NCBI GenBank assembly: GCA_036677145.1
Contig: JAKFFF010000091.1
Coordinates: 50,159 to 114,158, forward strand
Reading direction: 5' to 3'
DNA length: 64,000 nucleotides
DNA from: CADEED01 sp036677145
Lineage (GTDB): Bacteria; Pseudomonadota; Gammaproteobacteria; Steroidobacterales; Steroidobacteraceae
Shown here: piece by piece, positions 44,735 through 53,998 of the stretch
Layout of the letters: every line of letters starts with the position of its first letter
Position numbering within the stretch: position 1 is the stretch's first letter
The notes under the pieces: model-generated
Database searches by the model: none
Told to the model about the DNA's origin: nothing
What the model saw: the letters and a program-made list of their open reading frames with translations, nothing else
Made by a program: the position numbers and the translations under genes

Positions 44735-45364
44735 CTAGTTGTTCTTCAGAACGAACTTGACCTTGAACTTGATGCAGGACTCCGGCAGCGCGGTGCCACC
44801 TTCGGTGCCTGCCGCAAAGCGAGTCGCTTTCGCGACCTTGACCGCAGCGGCATCCAGATCGGGGAAGCCCGACGTATCGGTGACCACGGGGTCACGCAAC
44901 AGTCGGCCGTTCGCACCTACGCATGCCTGCACCACCGGTGAGCCCTGCTCTTCCCGACGGATCGAACCCGGCGGGTAGAAGTCGTCAGGGTTTGCCGGAC
45001 GAGTCATCTTCGCAGGCTGACCGGCGACGCGCGGTGGCGGCGGCGGTGCTGGCGGTGGCGGTTTGTCCGTCACGTCCTGGATCGCGGTGGAGGTGGTTTC
45101 CATCGGCAGATCGATGGTCACTTCCGGGGGCGGAACCTCAACCGGCGGCCGTTCCATTTCTGGCGGCGGCGGCGGCGGAGGCTCGTCCTCGTTCTTCACC
45201 TCTTCGACGATATCCGCCTCGATAGGCGGCGCCAGAACCTCGACGACTTTACGAGCCAGGCCGGAAGCCAGACCCCACGCCAGCAGGATGTGAATGCCAA
45301 TGATCACCACGGCAACAATGCCGCGGCGGGTGAAAAAACTAGAGTCTTGTACGTAAGCGGCCAT
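44735..45364 (-). CDS. tonB: energy transducer TonB
   Basis: The 209-aa protein has one N-terminal membrane helix (IVAVVIIGIHILLAWGLASGLA, with the conserved His that interacts with ExbBD), a Pro/Glu-rich periplasm-spanning segment (about 58-115, with runs of Pro), and a C-terminal TonB domain (about 130-209) containing GSPVVQACVGANGRLLRDPVVTDTSGFPDLDAAAVKVAKATRF. It passes motor energy to outer-membrane receptors. It is first in its operon, behind a 273-base non-coding region in which I see no further gene. Confidence 0.94.
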   Translation of the reverse strand: MAAYVQDSSFFTRRGIVAVVIIGIHILLAWGLASGLARKVVEVLAPPIEADIVEEVKNEDEPPPPPPPEMERPPVEVPPPEVTIDLPMETTSTAIQDVTDKPPPPAPPPPPRVAGQPAKMTRPANPDDFYPPGSIRREEQGSPVVQACVGANGRLLRDPVVTDTSGFPDLDAAAVKVAKATRFAAGTEGGTALPESCIKFKVKFVLKNN

Positions 45365-45637
45365 GTAATCCCGTGGTCGCGAGTGAAGTAACTATCGGCG
45401 CGTAAAAACGGGGTGGCGGAAAGTAACCATACTTACCGACCAGTGCAACCGTTCGTTCGTTCCGTCCCCCGGCCTGCCCCATGTTGCGAGCATGACCATG
45501 TCATCAAATCATCTTAACGTTTGTAGCTTCGGCGCCGGTCCAAAGCCGCCGAACTGTAACCGCCCGCCACGTGGCTGACAACAACTCTGTATTCCATGCC
45601 ATTACCACTACGCGCATCGTGAAAGGACCCTTCGCCG

Positions 45638-47323
45638 TCAGTCGGTCACGGCGCCAAGCGATGCGCTTGACACATTCCGCGCGTACTTCGCGAGTACGCC
45701 CTTGGTTGCATACGGCTTGGGCGCACGCCATTTCGCGCGGCGTTTGCGCAATTCCGTTGCACTGAGATCGACCTGCAGCGTCCGCTTCACCGCATCGATC
45801 GCGATGCGGTCGCCGTCCCTAAGTAGTCCAATGGGACCGCCGAGGGCAGCTTCCGGAGAGATATGTCCAACCACGAAGCCATGACTCCCGCCGGAGAATC
45901 TTCCGTCAGTGATCAAGGCAACTTTGTCACCAAGGCCGCGCCCCATGATGGCGCCGGTCGGGCTGAGCATTTCACGCATGCCGGGGCCGCCGCGCGGACC
46001 TTCGTAGCGAATCACGACCACGTCGCCCGGTTTCACCTTGCCCGCAAGGATGGCCGCGGTCGCGCGCTCCTCGCCGTCGAAAACCCGCGCGGTACCCGTG
46101 AATCGCAAACCTTCCTTGCCGGAGATTTTCGCGACCGCGCCTTCGGGCGCGAGATTGCCGGTCATGACGACGAGGTGACTGTCTTTCTTGATCGGATCCG
46201 AAAGCGGCCGGACGATATCCTGCCCCTGCGGATAGTCGGCGACGTCGCGCAGGTTCTCACCGAGTGTGCGTCCCGTGACCGTCATGCATTCACCATGGAG
46301 CAGGCCCGCATCGAGCAGTCGTTTCATCAGGGGCTGAATTCCGCCGATGGCGATGAGCTCGGACATTAAATAACGGCCGCTCGGACGAACGTCGGCCAAC
46401 AACGGCACGCGTTTTCCGATGCGCGTGAAATCCTGTAGTCCGAGTCTGACCTTCGCCGCGTGCGCGATCGCAAGCAGATGCAGAACCGCGTTGGTGCTGC
46501 CGCCCAATGCGATGGTCACCGTAATCGCATTTTCGAATGCCTTCTTCGTGAGAATGTCCGACGGCGTGATACCTGCCCGCACGAGTTCGACAACCGCCGC
46601 GCCCGCGCGATGGCAGTCATCGCGCTTCGCGCCGCTGACGGCTTCCTGCGCGGAGCTGTCGGGCAACGAAAGGCCGAGCGCTTCGATCGCCGAGGCCATC
46701 GTGTTCGCCGTGTACATGCCGCCGCAACTGCCGGGACCCGGAATCGCCGTGCGTTCGACCTCGAGGAGTTCTTCATCCGAAACGCGTCCGGCCGCATGAC
46801 CGCCCACGGCTTCGAACACGGCGACGATGTCGCGACGTTTGACGCCAGGTTTGATGGTTCCGCCGTACACGAACACGGCCGGCCGGTTGAGTCGCGCAAT
46901 CGCCATCGCGCAGCCGGGAATGTTCTTGTCGCAGCCGCCGATGGCGACGAATCCGTCGAATCCCTCCGCGCCCACCACGGTTTCGATCGAGTCGGCGATC
47001 ACCTCGCGCGACACCAGCGAATAACGCATGCCGGGTGAACCCATCGAGATGCCGTCGGAGACGGTGATGGTGTTGAACAACACGCCCTTGCCGCCCGCGC
47101 CATCCGCACCGGCGACGGCCTCGGTGGCAAGATCGTTGATGTGCATGTTGCAGGGCGTGAGATTCGCCCAGGTCGACGCCACTCCGATCTGCGGCTTCGC
47201 GAAATCCGCATCCTGGAATCCCACGGCGCGCAACATCGCGCGCGACGGCGTCTGTTTCGCGCCGTCGACCACCAGGCGCGAATAACGCCGCTCATCAACC
47301 ACCTTGCTCTTCTTCGTCGTCAT
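45638..47323 (-). CDS. ilvD: dihydroxy-acid dehydratase
   Basis: This 561-aa iron-sulfur enzyme makes the 2-keto acids for valine and isoleucine. Three cluster Cys are in view: LTPCNMHIND, AIGGCDKNIPGC and GPGSCGGMYTANTM, the arrangement of [2Fe-2S] IlvD. Further motifs are IALGGSTNAVLHLLAIA, GPRGGPGMREMLSPT and ITDGRFSGGSHGFVVGHI. It is the last of a minus-strand unit (M17 peptidase, MFS transporter, ilvD) divergent from the ilvC-leu operon, so the whole branched-chain pathway here is split around one regulatory region. ilvBN/ilvGM and ilvA are not in the window. Confidence 0.97.
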   Translation of the reverse strand: MTTKKSKVVDERRYSRLVVDGAKQTPSRAMLRAVGFQDADFAKPQIGVASTWANLTPCNMHINDLATEAVAGADGAGGKGVLFNTITVSDGISMGSPGMRYSLVSREVIADSIETVVGAEGFDGFVAIGGCDKNIPGCAMAIARLNRPAVFVYGGTIKPGVKRRDIVAVFEAVGGHAAGRVSDEELLEVERTAIPGPGSCGGMYTANTMASAIEALGLSLPDSSAQEAVSGAKRDDCHRAGAAVVELVRAGITPSDILTKKAFENAITVTIALGGSTNAVLHLLAIAHAAKVRLGLQDFTRIGKRVPLLADVRPSGRYLMSELIAIGGIQPLMKRLLDAGLLHGECMTVTGRTLGENLRDVADYPQGQDIVRPLSDPIKKDSHLVVMTGNLAPEGAVAKISGKEGLRFTGTARVFDGEERATAAILAGKVKPGDVVVIRYEGPRGGPGMREMLSPTGAIMGRGLGDKVALITDGRFSGGSHGFVVGHISPEAALGGPIGLLRDGDRIAIDAVKRTLQVDLSATELRKRRAKWRAPKPYATKGVLAKYARNVSSASLGAVTD

Positions 47324-47351
47324 CGTTCGTCCCTCTAACTATCGTCAAACT

Positions 47352-48659
47352 TCAAACTGACTGGGCAGCGCGCATCACGCGCCGCATGTGCGAAAAACCC
47401 GCCGCGCCGATCGTCACGAAGGCGAGCGGCAGCGCGAGCGAATAGATTCCGGCACCGGGCCTGAGGCTCTCGAGCCACTGATAAATCAATATCCCGGCGG
47501 GCGGGCCGATGGCGCCGCGCACGCCGGTGAGCGTCACGTGCACACCCATGTAGTGCTGCGCCCGGCCGACCGAGGCGAAGTCATTGTGCCCGAGATTCCA
47601 GCCGAGATTCGCGCCCGCGTAAGCGAATGACAGCATCACGGCGCCGACCCACAACAGGGGAATCCAGCCGCCCCAGGTTCCCACCGTGATCGCGAGCACC
47701 GCCGCGACCAGCGCCCAGCCCTGGCGCGCACGATATTCGACGACGTGACCCTCGTCGAACATGCGCGCCCAGAACGGCACGAACAACGGCAGCAGCGCGA
47801 GCGGCACCACCGACAACAGCGCGATCTGCAGACTCGCGGCGAGGTGCAGGTGTTCGCTGAATATCACCACGAGTTGCGAGGTGAGCATGAGGTTGCCGCC
47901 ACCGAACACGCCCATCCAGAACATGTATTCACGGAAGTGCGCGTCCTTGCGCAGGATCTCGGTCAGCATGCCCAGGCTGAATGGTTCACTGCGCCCGGCA
48001 ACGGCGTTTTCCTCCGCCAGCAATGCGAATTCACGGCGCACGCGCGCCTCGCGATACAGCCACGCGGCGAGCAGTCCCGCGGCCGCACCGCCAGCGAACA
48101 ACCAGCGCGAATCCAGCCCACCATGCTCCAGCGTCCAGGCGGCGCACGCGGCGGCGAACGAAACCGCGAGCGAACTCACGATGACGATGCGCCCGGTGTA
48201 GCGGGCGAGCGCGGCGCGCGGATAGTTCGCGCTCCAAACCGCTGCGCGAACGGTGAGAATGCCGGTCCACAGCAGGCGCGCGACCAGGATGGAGACGACG
48301 GCGAACGCAAGGCCGCCCAGGACCCGTGGCGCAACCCCGAGCAGTCCTACGAGCAACGCGAATGCAGCCTGCATCGCCACCATGAGACGGATGCGCGCGC
48401 GCCCGTGCGCAAGGTTCGCCCACACGAAACTGATGACGTTCGAGAGCGCGGGCGCGCCGCTCACGAACGCCACGGCGAGATTCACGATCCACGGATCCGC
48501 GGCCGTCGCAAAGGTCTTCTTGATCAGCACCGCGGCGGTCGCGCCTTCCACCAGGCCAAGCGTCAGACCGAGCAACGCCCAGGGCGCGATTTCGCGCCGG
48601 AACGCTGCTTCCGCGGCCAGCGACTCCGCCGGCCTCGGGCGCCGGAAGATCACTCGCAC
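47352..48659 (-). CDS. MFS-type transporter
   Basis: The 435-aa membrane protein has about twelve hydrophobic segments and MFS-like small-residue motifs (ALLGLTLGLVEGATAAVLIKK, GVRGAIGPPAGILIYQWL). No substrate signature is visible. It starts four bases after the M17 peptidase stop and ends 28 bases before ilvD, so the three are probably one transcript; export or uptake of an amino acid or peptide product is a guess from context only. Confidence 0.82.
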   Translation of the reverse strand: MRVIFRRPRPAESLAAEAAFRREIAPWALLGLTLGLVEGATAAVLIKKTFATAADPWIVNLAVAFVSGAPALSNVISFVWANLAHGRARIRLMVAMQAAFALLVGLLGVAPRVLGGLAFAVVSILVARLLWTGILTVRAAVWSANYPRAALARYTGRIVIVSSLAVSFAAACAAWTLEHGGLDSRWLFAGGAAAGLLAAWLYREARVRREFALLAEENAVAGRSEPFSLGMLTEILRKDAHFREYMFWMGVFGGGNLMLTSQLVVIFSEHLHLAASLQIALLSVVPLALLPLFVPFWARMFDEGHVVEYRARQGWALVAAVLAITVGTWGGWIPLLWVGAVMLSFAYAGANLGWNLGHNDFASVGRAQHYMGVHVTLTGVRGAIGPPAGILIYQWLESLRPGAGIYSLALPLAFVTIGAAGFSHMRRVMRAAQSV

Positions 48660-48663
48660 GTCC

Positions 48664-50061
48664 TCAACCGAAGCGCTGCCGGATCAACCGGTACAGCGCA
48701 CGCACGGTGTGAGGCTCGGCGCCGACAGGACGGCCCGGCCGTTCCTTGGCATTCCACGCATACACGTCGCCGTGCAGCCAGTTGCGCGAGCGCGTGACGA
48801 ATCGCTTGAGGAACAATGCCCCGATGATCGAGCCGGCGAACGGCGTCGCGGACACGTTGTTGAGATCGGCGACGCGGCTCGCCAGATCGTCGTCGTAGCC
48901 GGACCACAAAGGCATCGGCCACATCGGATCCGCTTCCTGCTCGCCGATGTGTCGCAGCTGCATCGCGAGATCGGGCGGCGTCGAGTAGATAGCCGGCAGC
49001 TCCGGGCCCAGCGCGACACGCGCGGCGCCCGTCAAGGTAGCCAGGTCGATGAGCAGCTGCGGTTCTTCGCGATCCGCTTCGGTGAGCGCATCGGCGAGTA
49101 CCAGTCGGCCTTCGGCGTCGGTGTTGCCGATCTCGACGGTGAGTCCCTGTCGGGAACGCAGCACGTCGCTCGGCCGGAACGATCGGCCAGAAACACTGTT
49201 TTCCACCGCGGGGATCAGCAGGCGCAGCTGCACCGGCGCGTCCGATTCCATCAGCATGCGCGCCAGCGCGAGCGTCAGTGCCGCGCCTCCCATGTCTTTC
49301 TTCATGAGCAACATGCCGGCCGACGGTTTGATGTCGAGGCCACCGGTGTCGAAACACACACCCTTTCCGACCAGCGTGACCAGAGGCGCGCCGCGTTTGC
49401 CCCAGCGCATGTCGATCAGGCGTGGCTCGCGCGCACTGCCCTTGCCCACCTCATAGATGAGTGGATAGTTCTGGCGCAGCAGATCTTCACCGACGGTGAT
49501 GCGGCATTCCGCTTCGTGCTGCAAGGCGAGCCGTTGCACGGCCTCGCCCAGCTCCTGCGGTCCGAGATCGTTGGCGGGTGTGTTGATGAGATCACGCGCC
49601 TCGCCGAGCGCCTGGCTGGCGAGGCGCACGTATTCGAGATCCGCGCCCGCCGGAGTCGCCAGCGATGCGAGTTCGGCGGCCGGTTTCCGGTACCTCGAAA
49701 AGCGGTACGACCCGTACTCCCAGCCGAGTGTGAGCTGCGTGGCACCACCGGCGCTGAAGGTGCCCGCGAAACGGTAGCGCCCCGGTGGCAACCGGTCGGG
49801 AAGTCCCGCCGAGGTCCAGATCGTCGGCTCGCTGAGCTCGGCCGTTGGCCCCAGGCCCAGCAAGGCGCCGGCAATCGAATCGCCCGCGGGCGTGGGAATC
49901 AGCAGCAGTTTCTGCCGTTCCGCCTGAAACCCGTGGGTGTTGATCCAGGCGCGTACCGCTGGAGGCTGCATTTCCAGCCATCCCGGCAATCCCTGCTCGC
50001 CGACCAGCCATATGGGGCGCGCGCCGGCGCTTTCCGCTTCATTCAAGAGATGTGAACTCAC
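48664..50061 (-). CDS. M17 leucyl aminopeptidase family protein
   Basis: The 465-aa metallopeptidase has the M17 C-terminal catalytic domain: LVGKGVCFDTGGLDIKPSAGMLLMKKDMGGAA (metal-binding Lys and Asp, catalytic Lys), SGRSFRPSDVLRSRQGLTVEI and the signature NTDAEGRLVLADAL. It removes N-terminal residues from peptides in the cytosol. The start is GTG at 50061 without a strong ribosome binding site. It heads the unit leading to ilvD and is divergent from the ilvC leader. Confidence 0.92.
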   Translation of the reverse strand: MSSHLLNEAESAGARPIWLVGEQGLPGWLEMQPPAVRAWINTHGFQAERQKLLLIPTPAGDSIAGALLGLGPTAELSEPTIWTSAGLPDRLPPGRYRFAGTFSAGGATQLTLGWEYGSYRFSRYRKPAAELASLATPAGADLEYVRLASQALGEARDLINTPANDLGPQELGEAVQRLALQHEAECRITVGEDLLRQNYPLIYEVGKGSAREPRLIDMRWGKRGAPLVTLVGKGVCFDTGGLDIKPSAGMLLMKKDMGGAALTLALARMLMESDAPVQLRLLIPAVENSVSGRSFRPSDVLRSRQGLTVEIGNTDAEGRLVLADALTEADREEPQLLIDLATLTGAARVALGPELPAIYSTPPDLAMQLRHIGEQEADPMWPMPLWSGYDDDLASRVADLNNVSATPFAGSIIGALFLKRFVTRSRNWLHGDVYAWNAKERPGRPVGAEPHTVRALYRLIRQRFG

Positions 50062-50115
50062 CGTAAAAGCTTAAGGCATCAGCAGGGAAACGCGCTCGCC
50101 CACAGGGAAGTCGCG

Positions 50116-50145
50116 TTGACAATAGGCAAACACCTGTGGTGCTAT
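50116..50145 (+). promoter_or_regulatory. candidate promoter of the ilvC-leu operon
   Basis: A perfect -35 hexamer TTGACA (50116-50121) is followed, 18 bases on, by TGCTAT (50140-50145), a weak -10 (three of six). It would start transcription near 50152, only a few bases before the leader-peptide ATG at 50158, so the leader would be translated from a nearly leaderless message. Confidence 0.5.
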
Positions 50146-50157
50146 CGCCGCCATCGT

Positions 50158-50286
50158 ATGCAGGCCAAATCCACACAGTTCGACCTGTCATTGCGCGCCG
50201 CATCAAGCGTTGCGCTCGTTGACGTCGTACTGCTCTCCCTCCCCGTACTCCTCCTTCGGAGTCATCGGTGCGGGACGCCTGCTTGA
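50158..50286 (+). CDS. branched-chain amino acid leader peptide (42 aa)
   Basis: ATG to TGA encodes a 42-residue peptide. Residues 18-33 contain five Val and seven Leu in 16 positions (VALVDVVLLSLPVLLL), with no Ile. This is the composition of a sensing peptide that stalls ribosomes when charged Leu or Val tRNA is short. The codons just after the Leu run (Arg37-Cys38-Gly39) are the antiterminator strand CGGTGCGGG, so ribosome position controls which RNA hairpin forms. It has no ribosome binding site because the promoter lies immediately upstream. It precedes ilvC and the leu genes. Confidence 0.78.
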   Translation: MQAKSTQFDLSLRAASSVALVDVVLLSLPVLLLRSHRCGTPA

Positions 50287-50334
50287 AAAGCTACTTCTAG
50301 ACGAACAAGCAAACACCAACAAACCCCGCACCGG
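50247..50334 (+). promoter_or_regulatory. attenuator: pause hairpin and antiterminator pairing
   Basis: ACTCC (50247-50251) can pair with GGAGT (50258-50262) as a small pause hairpin. CGGTGCGGG (50266-50274), inside the end of the leader peptide, is perfectly complementary to CCCGCACCG (50325-50333), which is the left arm of the terminator. When a ribosome stalls at the Leu/Val codons, this 9-bp pairing can form and block the terminator; when it reaches the stop at 50286 it covers CGGTGCGGG and the terminator forms. Confidence 0.75.
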
Positions 50335-50358
50335 CCAATGAGCCGATGCGGGGTTTTT
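50321..50358 (+). terminator. intrinsic terminator of the ilvC attenuator
   Basis: AAACCCCGCA (50321-50330) pairs perfectly with TGCGGGGTTT (50347-50356). An inner CGGC/GCCG stem closes a CAATGA loop, and a run of five T (50354-50358) overlaps the right arm. It ends 35 bases before the ilvC ATG, between leader peptide and first structural gene, so it must be regulated or read through for the operon to be expressed. Confidence 0.88.
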
Positions 50359-50393
50359 CTTGTGAACTTTCGAAAAAGGTAATGGAGCCGACA

Positions 50394-51392
50394 ATGACGA
50401 AGCTGTACTCAGGCAAAGACGTAGACAAGAAGGCGCTCAAGAAAGCCCGGATCGCCATCCTGGGCTACGGCAGCCAGGGCCGCGCACATGCGCTCAATTT
50501 GAAGGACAGCGGCCACGACGTCGTTGTGGGCGTGCGCAAGAAGGGCGCGAGCTGGAAGAAGGCGAAGAAGGACGGCCTCAAGGTCGCCGAACCCGCCGAA
50601 GCCGCCAAGGGCGCCGACCTGGTGGCGATGCTCGTCCCGGATCTGGCCCAGAAGGATCTGTACGCCTCAGTCGAGTCGTCGCTCAAGAAGGGCGCGACCC
50701 TGCTGTTCGCGCACGGCTTCAACATCCACTTCAAGCAGATCAAGCCGCGCAAGGACCTCGACGTCGTGCTGATCGCGCCGAAGGGTCCCGGCGATCTCGT
50801 GCGCCGTCAGTACCAGCAGGGTCGCGGCGTGCCGTCCCTGATCGCGGTGTACCAGGACTCGACGGGCAAGGCATTCGCCAAGGCCCTCGCCTACGGTCAC
50901 GGCATCGGCGGAACACGCGGTGGCGTGCTCGAGACGACGTTCGCGGAAGAAACCGAAACGGATCTGTTCGGCGAACAGGCCGTGCTCTGCGGCGGTACCT
51001 CGGATCTCGTGCTCAAGGGTTTCGAGACGCTGGTGGAAGCCGGCTATCAGCCCGAAGTCGCCTACTACGAGTGTCTGCATGAGCTGAAGCTCATCGTCGA
51101 CCTGCTGCATGAAGGCGGCCTCACCAAGATGCACAAGTTCATCTCCGACACGGCCAAGTACGGCGACCTCACGCGCGGCCCGCGCGTGGTCAACGACAAG
51201 ACCAAGAAAGAGATGGGCAAGATCCTCAAGGAAATCCAGACCGGCAAATTCGCCAAGCAGTGGATCGAGGAAAACGCCTCTGGGCGCAAGAACTACAACG
51301 CGCTCATGCAGGCCGATCTCGATCATCAGCTCGAGTCGGTCGGCGCCGAATTGCGCGCCCGCATGCCGTGGCTGGAGCAAGGCCGCGGCTGA
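50394..51392 (+). CDS. ilvC: ketol-acid reductoisomerase (class I)
   Basis: This 332-aa NADPH enzyme converts acetohydroxy acids to dihydroxy acids. The Rossmann motif is ILGYGSQGRAHALNLKDSG, followed by VRKKGASWKKAKKDG, LIAPKGPGDLVRRQYQQGRGVP, the LETTFAEETETDLFGEQAVLCGG metal-binding segment and AYYECLHELKLIVDLLHEGG. The short-form length fits class I. I take ATG 50394, eight bases after GGAG; an in-frame ATG at 50382 is possible. It is the first structural gene after the attenuator. Confidence 0.97.
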   Translation: MTKLYSGKDVDKKALKKARIAILGYGSQGRAHALNLKDSGHDVVVGVRKKGASWKKAKKDGLKVAEPAEAAKGADLVAMLVPDLAQKDLYASVESSLKKGATLLFAHGFNIHFKQIKPRKDLDVVLIAPKGPGDLVRRQYQQGRGVPSLIAVYQDSTGKAFAKALAYGHGIGGTRGGVLETTFAEETETDLFGEQAVLCGGTSDLVLKGFETLVEAGYQPEVAYYECLHELKLIVDLLHEGGLTKMHKFISDTAKYGDLTRGPRVVNDKTKKEMGKILKEIQTGKFAKQWIEENASGRKNYNALMQADLDHQLESVGAELRARMPWLEQGRG

Positions 51393-51423
51393 GGAGACTC
51401 CCCGCTTCGATTGAGGTAACCCC

Positions 51424-53013
51424 ATGTCACAGCGCGAACGAGTAATGATCTTCGACACCACGTTGCGGGACGGCGAGCAATCGCCGGGCTGCAGCATGGC
51501 TCAACCCGAGAAACTTCGGGTCGCGCGCGCGCTGGCGGAACTTGGAGTCGATGTCATCGAAGCGGGATTTCCCGCCGCGTCGCGCGGTGATTGGGAAAGC
51601 GTCAATGCGGTGGCGCGCGAGGTGCAGGGACCGATCATCTGCGGCCTCGCGCGTTGCAACCGCGGCGACATCGAACTCGTGGCGAAGGCGGTCCAGCCGG
51701 CGGCGAAGAGCCGCATCCACGTGTTTCTCGCCACCAGCGCGATCCATCGGCAATACAAGCTCAACATGGCGCGCGAGGAAATCATCCGCACCGCCGTGGA
51801 AGGCGTGAAGGTGGCGCGCGAATTCGCCGAGGACGTGGAGTTCTCGCCGGAAGACGCCTCGCGCACCGAGCTCGATTTTCTCACCGAAGTGGTCGAGGCC
51901 GTCATCGAAGCGGGCGCCACGACGGTCAATATTCCGGACACCGTGGGTTACACGGTGCCCGATGAATTCGCGGAACTGTTCCGTTATCTGCGCAAGAACG
52001 TGCGCGGCATCGACAAGATCCGACTGTCCGTGCATTGCCACGACGATCTCGGCATGGCCGTCGCGAACAGCCTGACCGCCGTGGTCGCCGGCGCGCGCCA
52101 GATCGAATGCACCATCAACGGCATCGGCGAGCGCGCGGGCAACTGCTCGCTCGAGGAAGTCGTGATGGCATTGAAGACACGCGACGCGTTTTTCAATCTC
52201 GACACGCACATCGATACCACGCGGCTGTACCCGACCTCGCGCATGCTCGCGAACATCGTCGGCGTGCCGATTCCGCGCAACAAGGCGATCGTCGGCGAGA
52301 ACGCATTCGCGCATGAATCGGGGATCCATCAGCACGGCATGCTCAAGCACCATTCAACCTACGAAATCATGCGGCCGCAGGATGTGGGCCTGTCGCGCTC
52401 GGCGCTGGTGCTGGGCAAACACAGCGGCCGCCACGCGCTGCGCGAACGAGTGCGCGAATTGGGATTTGAACTGGATGAAGTCGAGTTCGCGCGTGTGTTC
52501 GAAGAATTCAAATCGCTCGCGGACAAGAAAAAAGAGCTGTACGACGGGGACATCGAGGCATTGGTGCTGCAGGCCGAACACAGCGCCGCCGGTCCCTGGA
52601 CACTGAAGAATCTGCGGACCTCCTCCGATGGCAGCCCTTCCAATGGAAAAGCGGCGGCCGAAGCGACCGTATTGCTCGGCCACAGCGATGGCCGCGAAAT
52701 CGAAATGCGCGCCAGCGGTGACGGACCGGTCGACGCCGCACTGAAAGCGATCGAACGCGCGACCGGCGTCGATGTCGTACTTCGCAAGTTCGAAGTACGC
52801 AGTGTATCGGCCGGCGAAGACGCGCAAGGCGAAGCGTTGGTGTACGTGGAGTACAATCAGCGCACTTACCGGGGCTCGAGCGTGAGCACCAATATCGTCG
52901 AATCGGCAACCCAGGCGTTCCTCGAAGTGATCAACCGTATCGAGCTTGCTCAGGCGAACCTGGCCCGCTCGCGCGACACCGGAACCCATCGCATCGCCAA
53001 GAGCGCGGTGTAG
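51424..53013 (+). CDS. leuA: 2-isopropylmalate synthase
   Basis: This 529-aa first committed enzyme of leucine synthesis has FDTTLRDGEQSPGCSM (catalytic metal site), DVIEAGFPAASRGDWESV, SVHCHDDLGMAVANSLTAV (metal-binding His pair), INGIGERAGNCSLEEVVMAL and HESGIHQHGMLKH. The C-terminal LeuA allosteric dimerisation domain (about 400-515; leucine feedback site) is complete. It follows ilvC after 31 bases with a GAGGTAAC ribosome binding site. Confidence 0.97.
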   Translation: MSQRERVMIFDTTLRDGEQSPGCSMAQPEKLRVARALAELGVDVIEAGFPAASRGDWESVNAVAREVQGPIICGLARCNRGDIELVAKAVQPAAKSRIHVFLATSAIHRQYKLNMAREEIIRTAVEGVKVAREFAEDVEFSPEDASRTELDFLTEVVEAVIEAGATTVNIPDTVGYTVPDEFAELFRYLRKNVRGIDKIRLSVHCHDDLGMAVANSLTAVVAGARQIECTINGIGERAGNCSLEEVVMALKTRDAFFNLDTHIDTTRLYPTSRMLANIVGVPIPRNKAIVGENAFAHESGIHQHGMLKHHSTYEIMRPQDVGLSRSALVLGKHSGRHALRERVRELGFELDEVEFARVFEEFKSLADKKKELYDGDIEALVLQAEHSAAGPWTLKNLRTSSDGSPSNGKAAAEATVLLGHSDGREIEMRASGDGPVDAALKAIERATGVDVVLRKFEVRSVSAGEDAQGEALVYVEYNQRTYRGSSVSTNIVESATQAFLEVINRIELAQANLARSRDTGTHRIAKSAV

Positions 53014-53035
53014 TCAAAGCTTTCGGAGTTCTTTC

Positions 53036-53992
53036 ATGCCCATACCTGCAACGAAGTACATCTGGTTCAACGGCAAGCTGGTCCCCTGGGAAAAGGCGAC
53101 CGTGCACGTGCTTTCGCACGCGCTGCACTACGGCTCCTCCGTTTTCGAAGGTGTGCGCGCGTATGAAACACCGCGTGGCCCGGCGATCTTTCGCCTGAAG
53201 GACCACACCAGGCGCCTGTTCGACTCGGCGAAGATTTACCGCATCAACATCCCGTTCACCGAAGATCAGCTCAACCACGGGCAGCGTGAAGTCATCGCAC
53301 AGAACGGCCTGGCGCGCGGCGCGTACCTGCGCCCGGTGGCGTTCCGCGGCTACGGCGAAGCCGGGGTCGTGCCGAAGATCGATCCGCCCGTCGAGGTCGC
53401 GATCGCCGGTTGGGAATGGGGCAAATATCTTGGCGCCGCCGAGGACGAAGGCGTCGATGTCTGCGTGTCTTCCTGGCAGCGCGTCGCGCCGAATACGATT
53501 CCCGCGATGGCGAAGGCCGGCGGCAATTACCTGTCGAGCCAGCTCATCGGCCTCGAGGCCAAGCGCCTCGGATTCGTCGAGGGCATCGGCCTCTCGACAG
53601 ACGGCACCGTCAGCGAAGGCGCGGGTGAAAACCTGTTCATCGTGAAGGATGGCGTGGTGTACACCCCGGGCATCGCGCATTCACTGCTCAACGGCATCAC
53701 ACGCCACACCGTGATGACACTCGCCAAGGACCTCGGCATCGAAGTGCGCGAGATCGCCGTTCCGCGCGAGATGCTTTATCTCGCTGATGAGTTGTTCTTC
53801 ACCGGCACCGCGACCGAAGTCGCGCCGATCCGCTCCGTCGACGGCATCCAGATCGGCAACGGCAAGCGTGGCCCGATCACCGCGAAACTCCAGGCCGCGT
53901 ATTTCGGCCTCGTGCAGGGCCGCGCGCAGGACAAGTGGGGCTGGCTCGACTACGTCGACATGAATGCCCCACGCGCCGCGGTAGCCGGCTAA
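53036..53992 (+). CDS. ilvE: branched-chain amino acid aminotransferase
   Basis: The 318-aa fold-type IV PLP enzyme catalyses the last step for Val, Leu and Ile. Motifs: VHVLSHALHYGSSVFEGVRAYET, YLRPVAFRGYG, KAGGNYLSSQLIGLEAKRLGF carrying the PLP Lys region, and EGAGENLFIVKDGVVYTP. The ATG at 53036 is preceded by CGGAG; the open frame starts upstream inside leuA. It lies 22 bases after leuA. Confidence 0.96.
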   Translation: MPIPATKYIWFNGKLVPWEKATVHVLSHALHYGSSVFEGVRAYETPRGPAIFRLKDHTRRLFDSAKIYRINIPFTEDQLNHGQREVIAQNGLARGAYLRPVAFRGYGEAGVVPKIDPPVEVAIAGWEWGKYLGAAEDEGVDVCVSSWQRVAPNTIPAMAKAGGNYLSSQLIGLEAKRLGFVEGIGLSTDGTVSEGAGENLFIVKDGVVYTPGIAHSLLNGITRHTVMTLAKDLGIEVREIAVPREMLYLADELFFTGTATEVAPIRSVDGIQIGNGKRGPITAKLQAAYFGLVQGRAQDKWGWLDYVDMNAPRAAVAG

Positions 53993-53998
53993 TAGTTC

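Noticed and set aside
45365..45637. A gene or regulatory RNA in the gap between tonB and ilvD
   Set aside because: Only short frames without a recognisable product, and a poor promoter-like pair (TTGCAC/TACTTT) before tonB; nothing firm enough to annotate.
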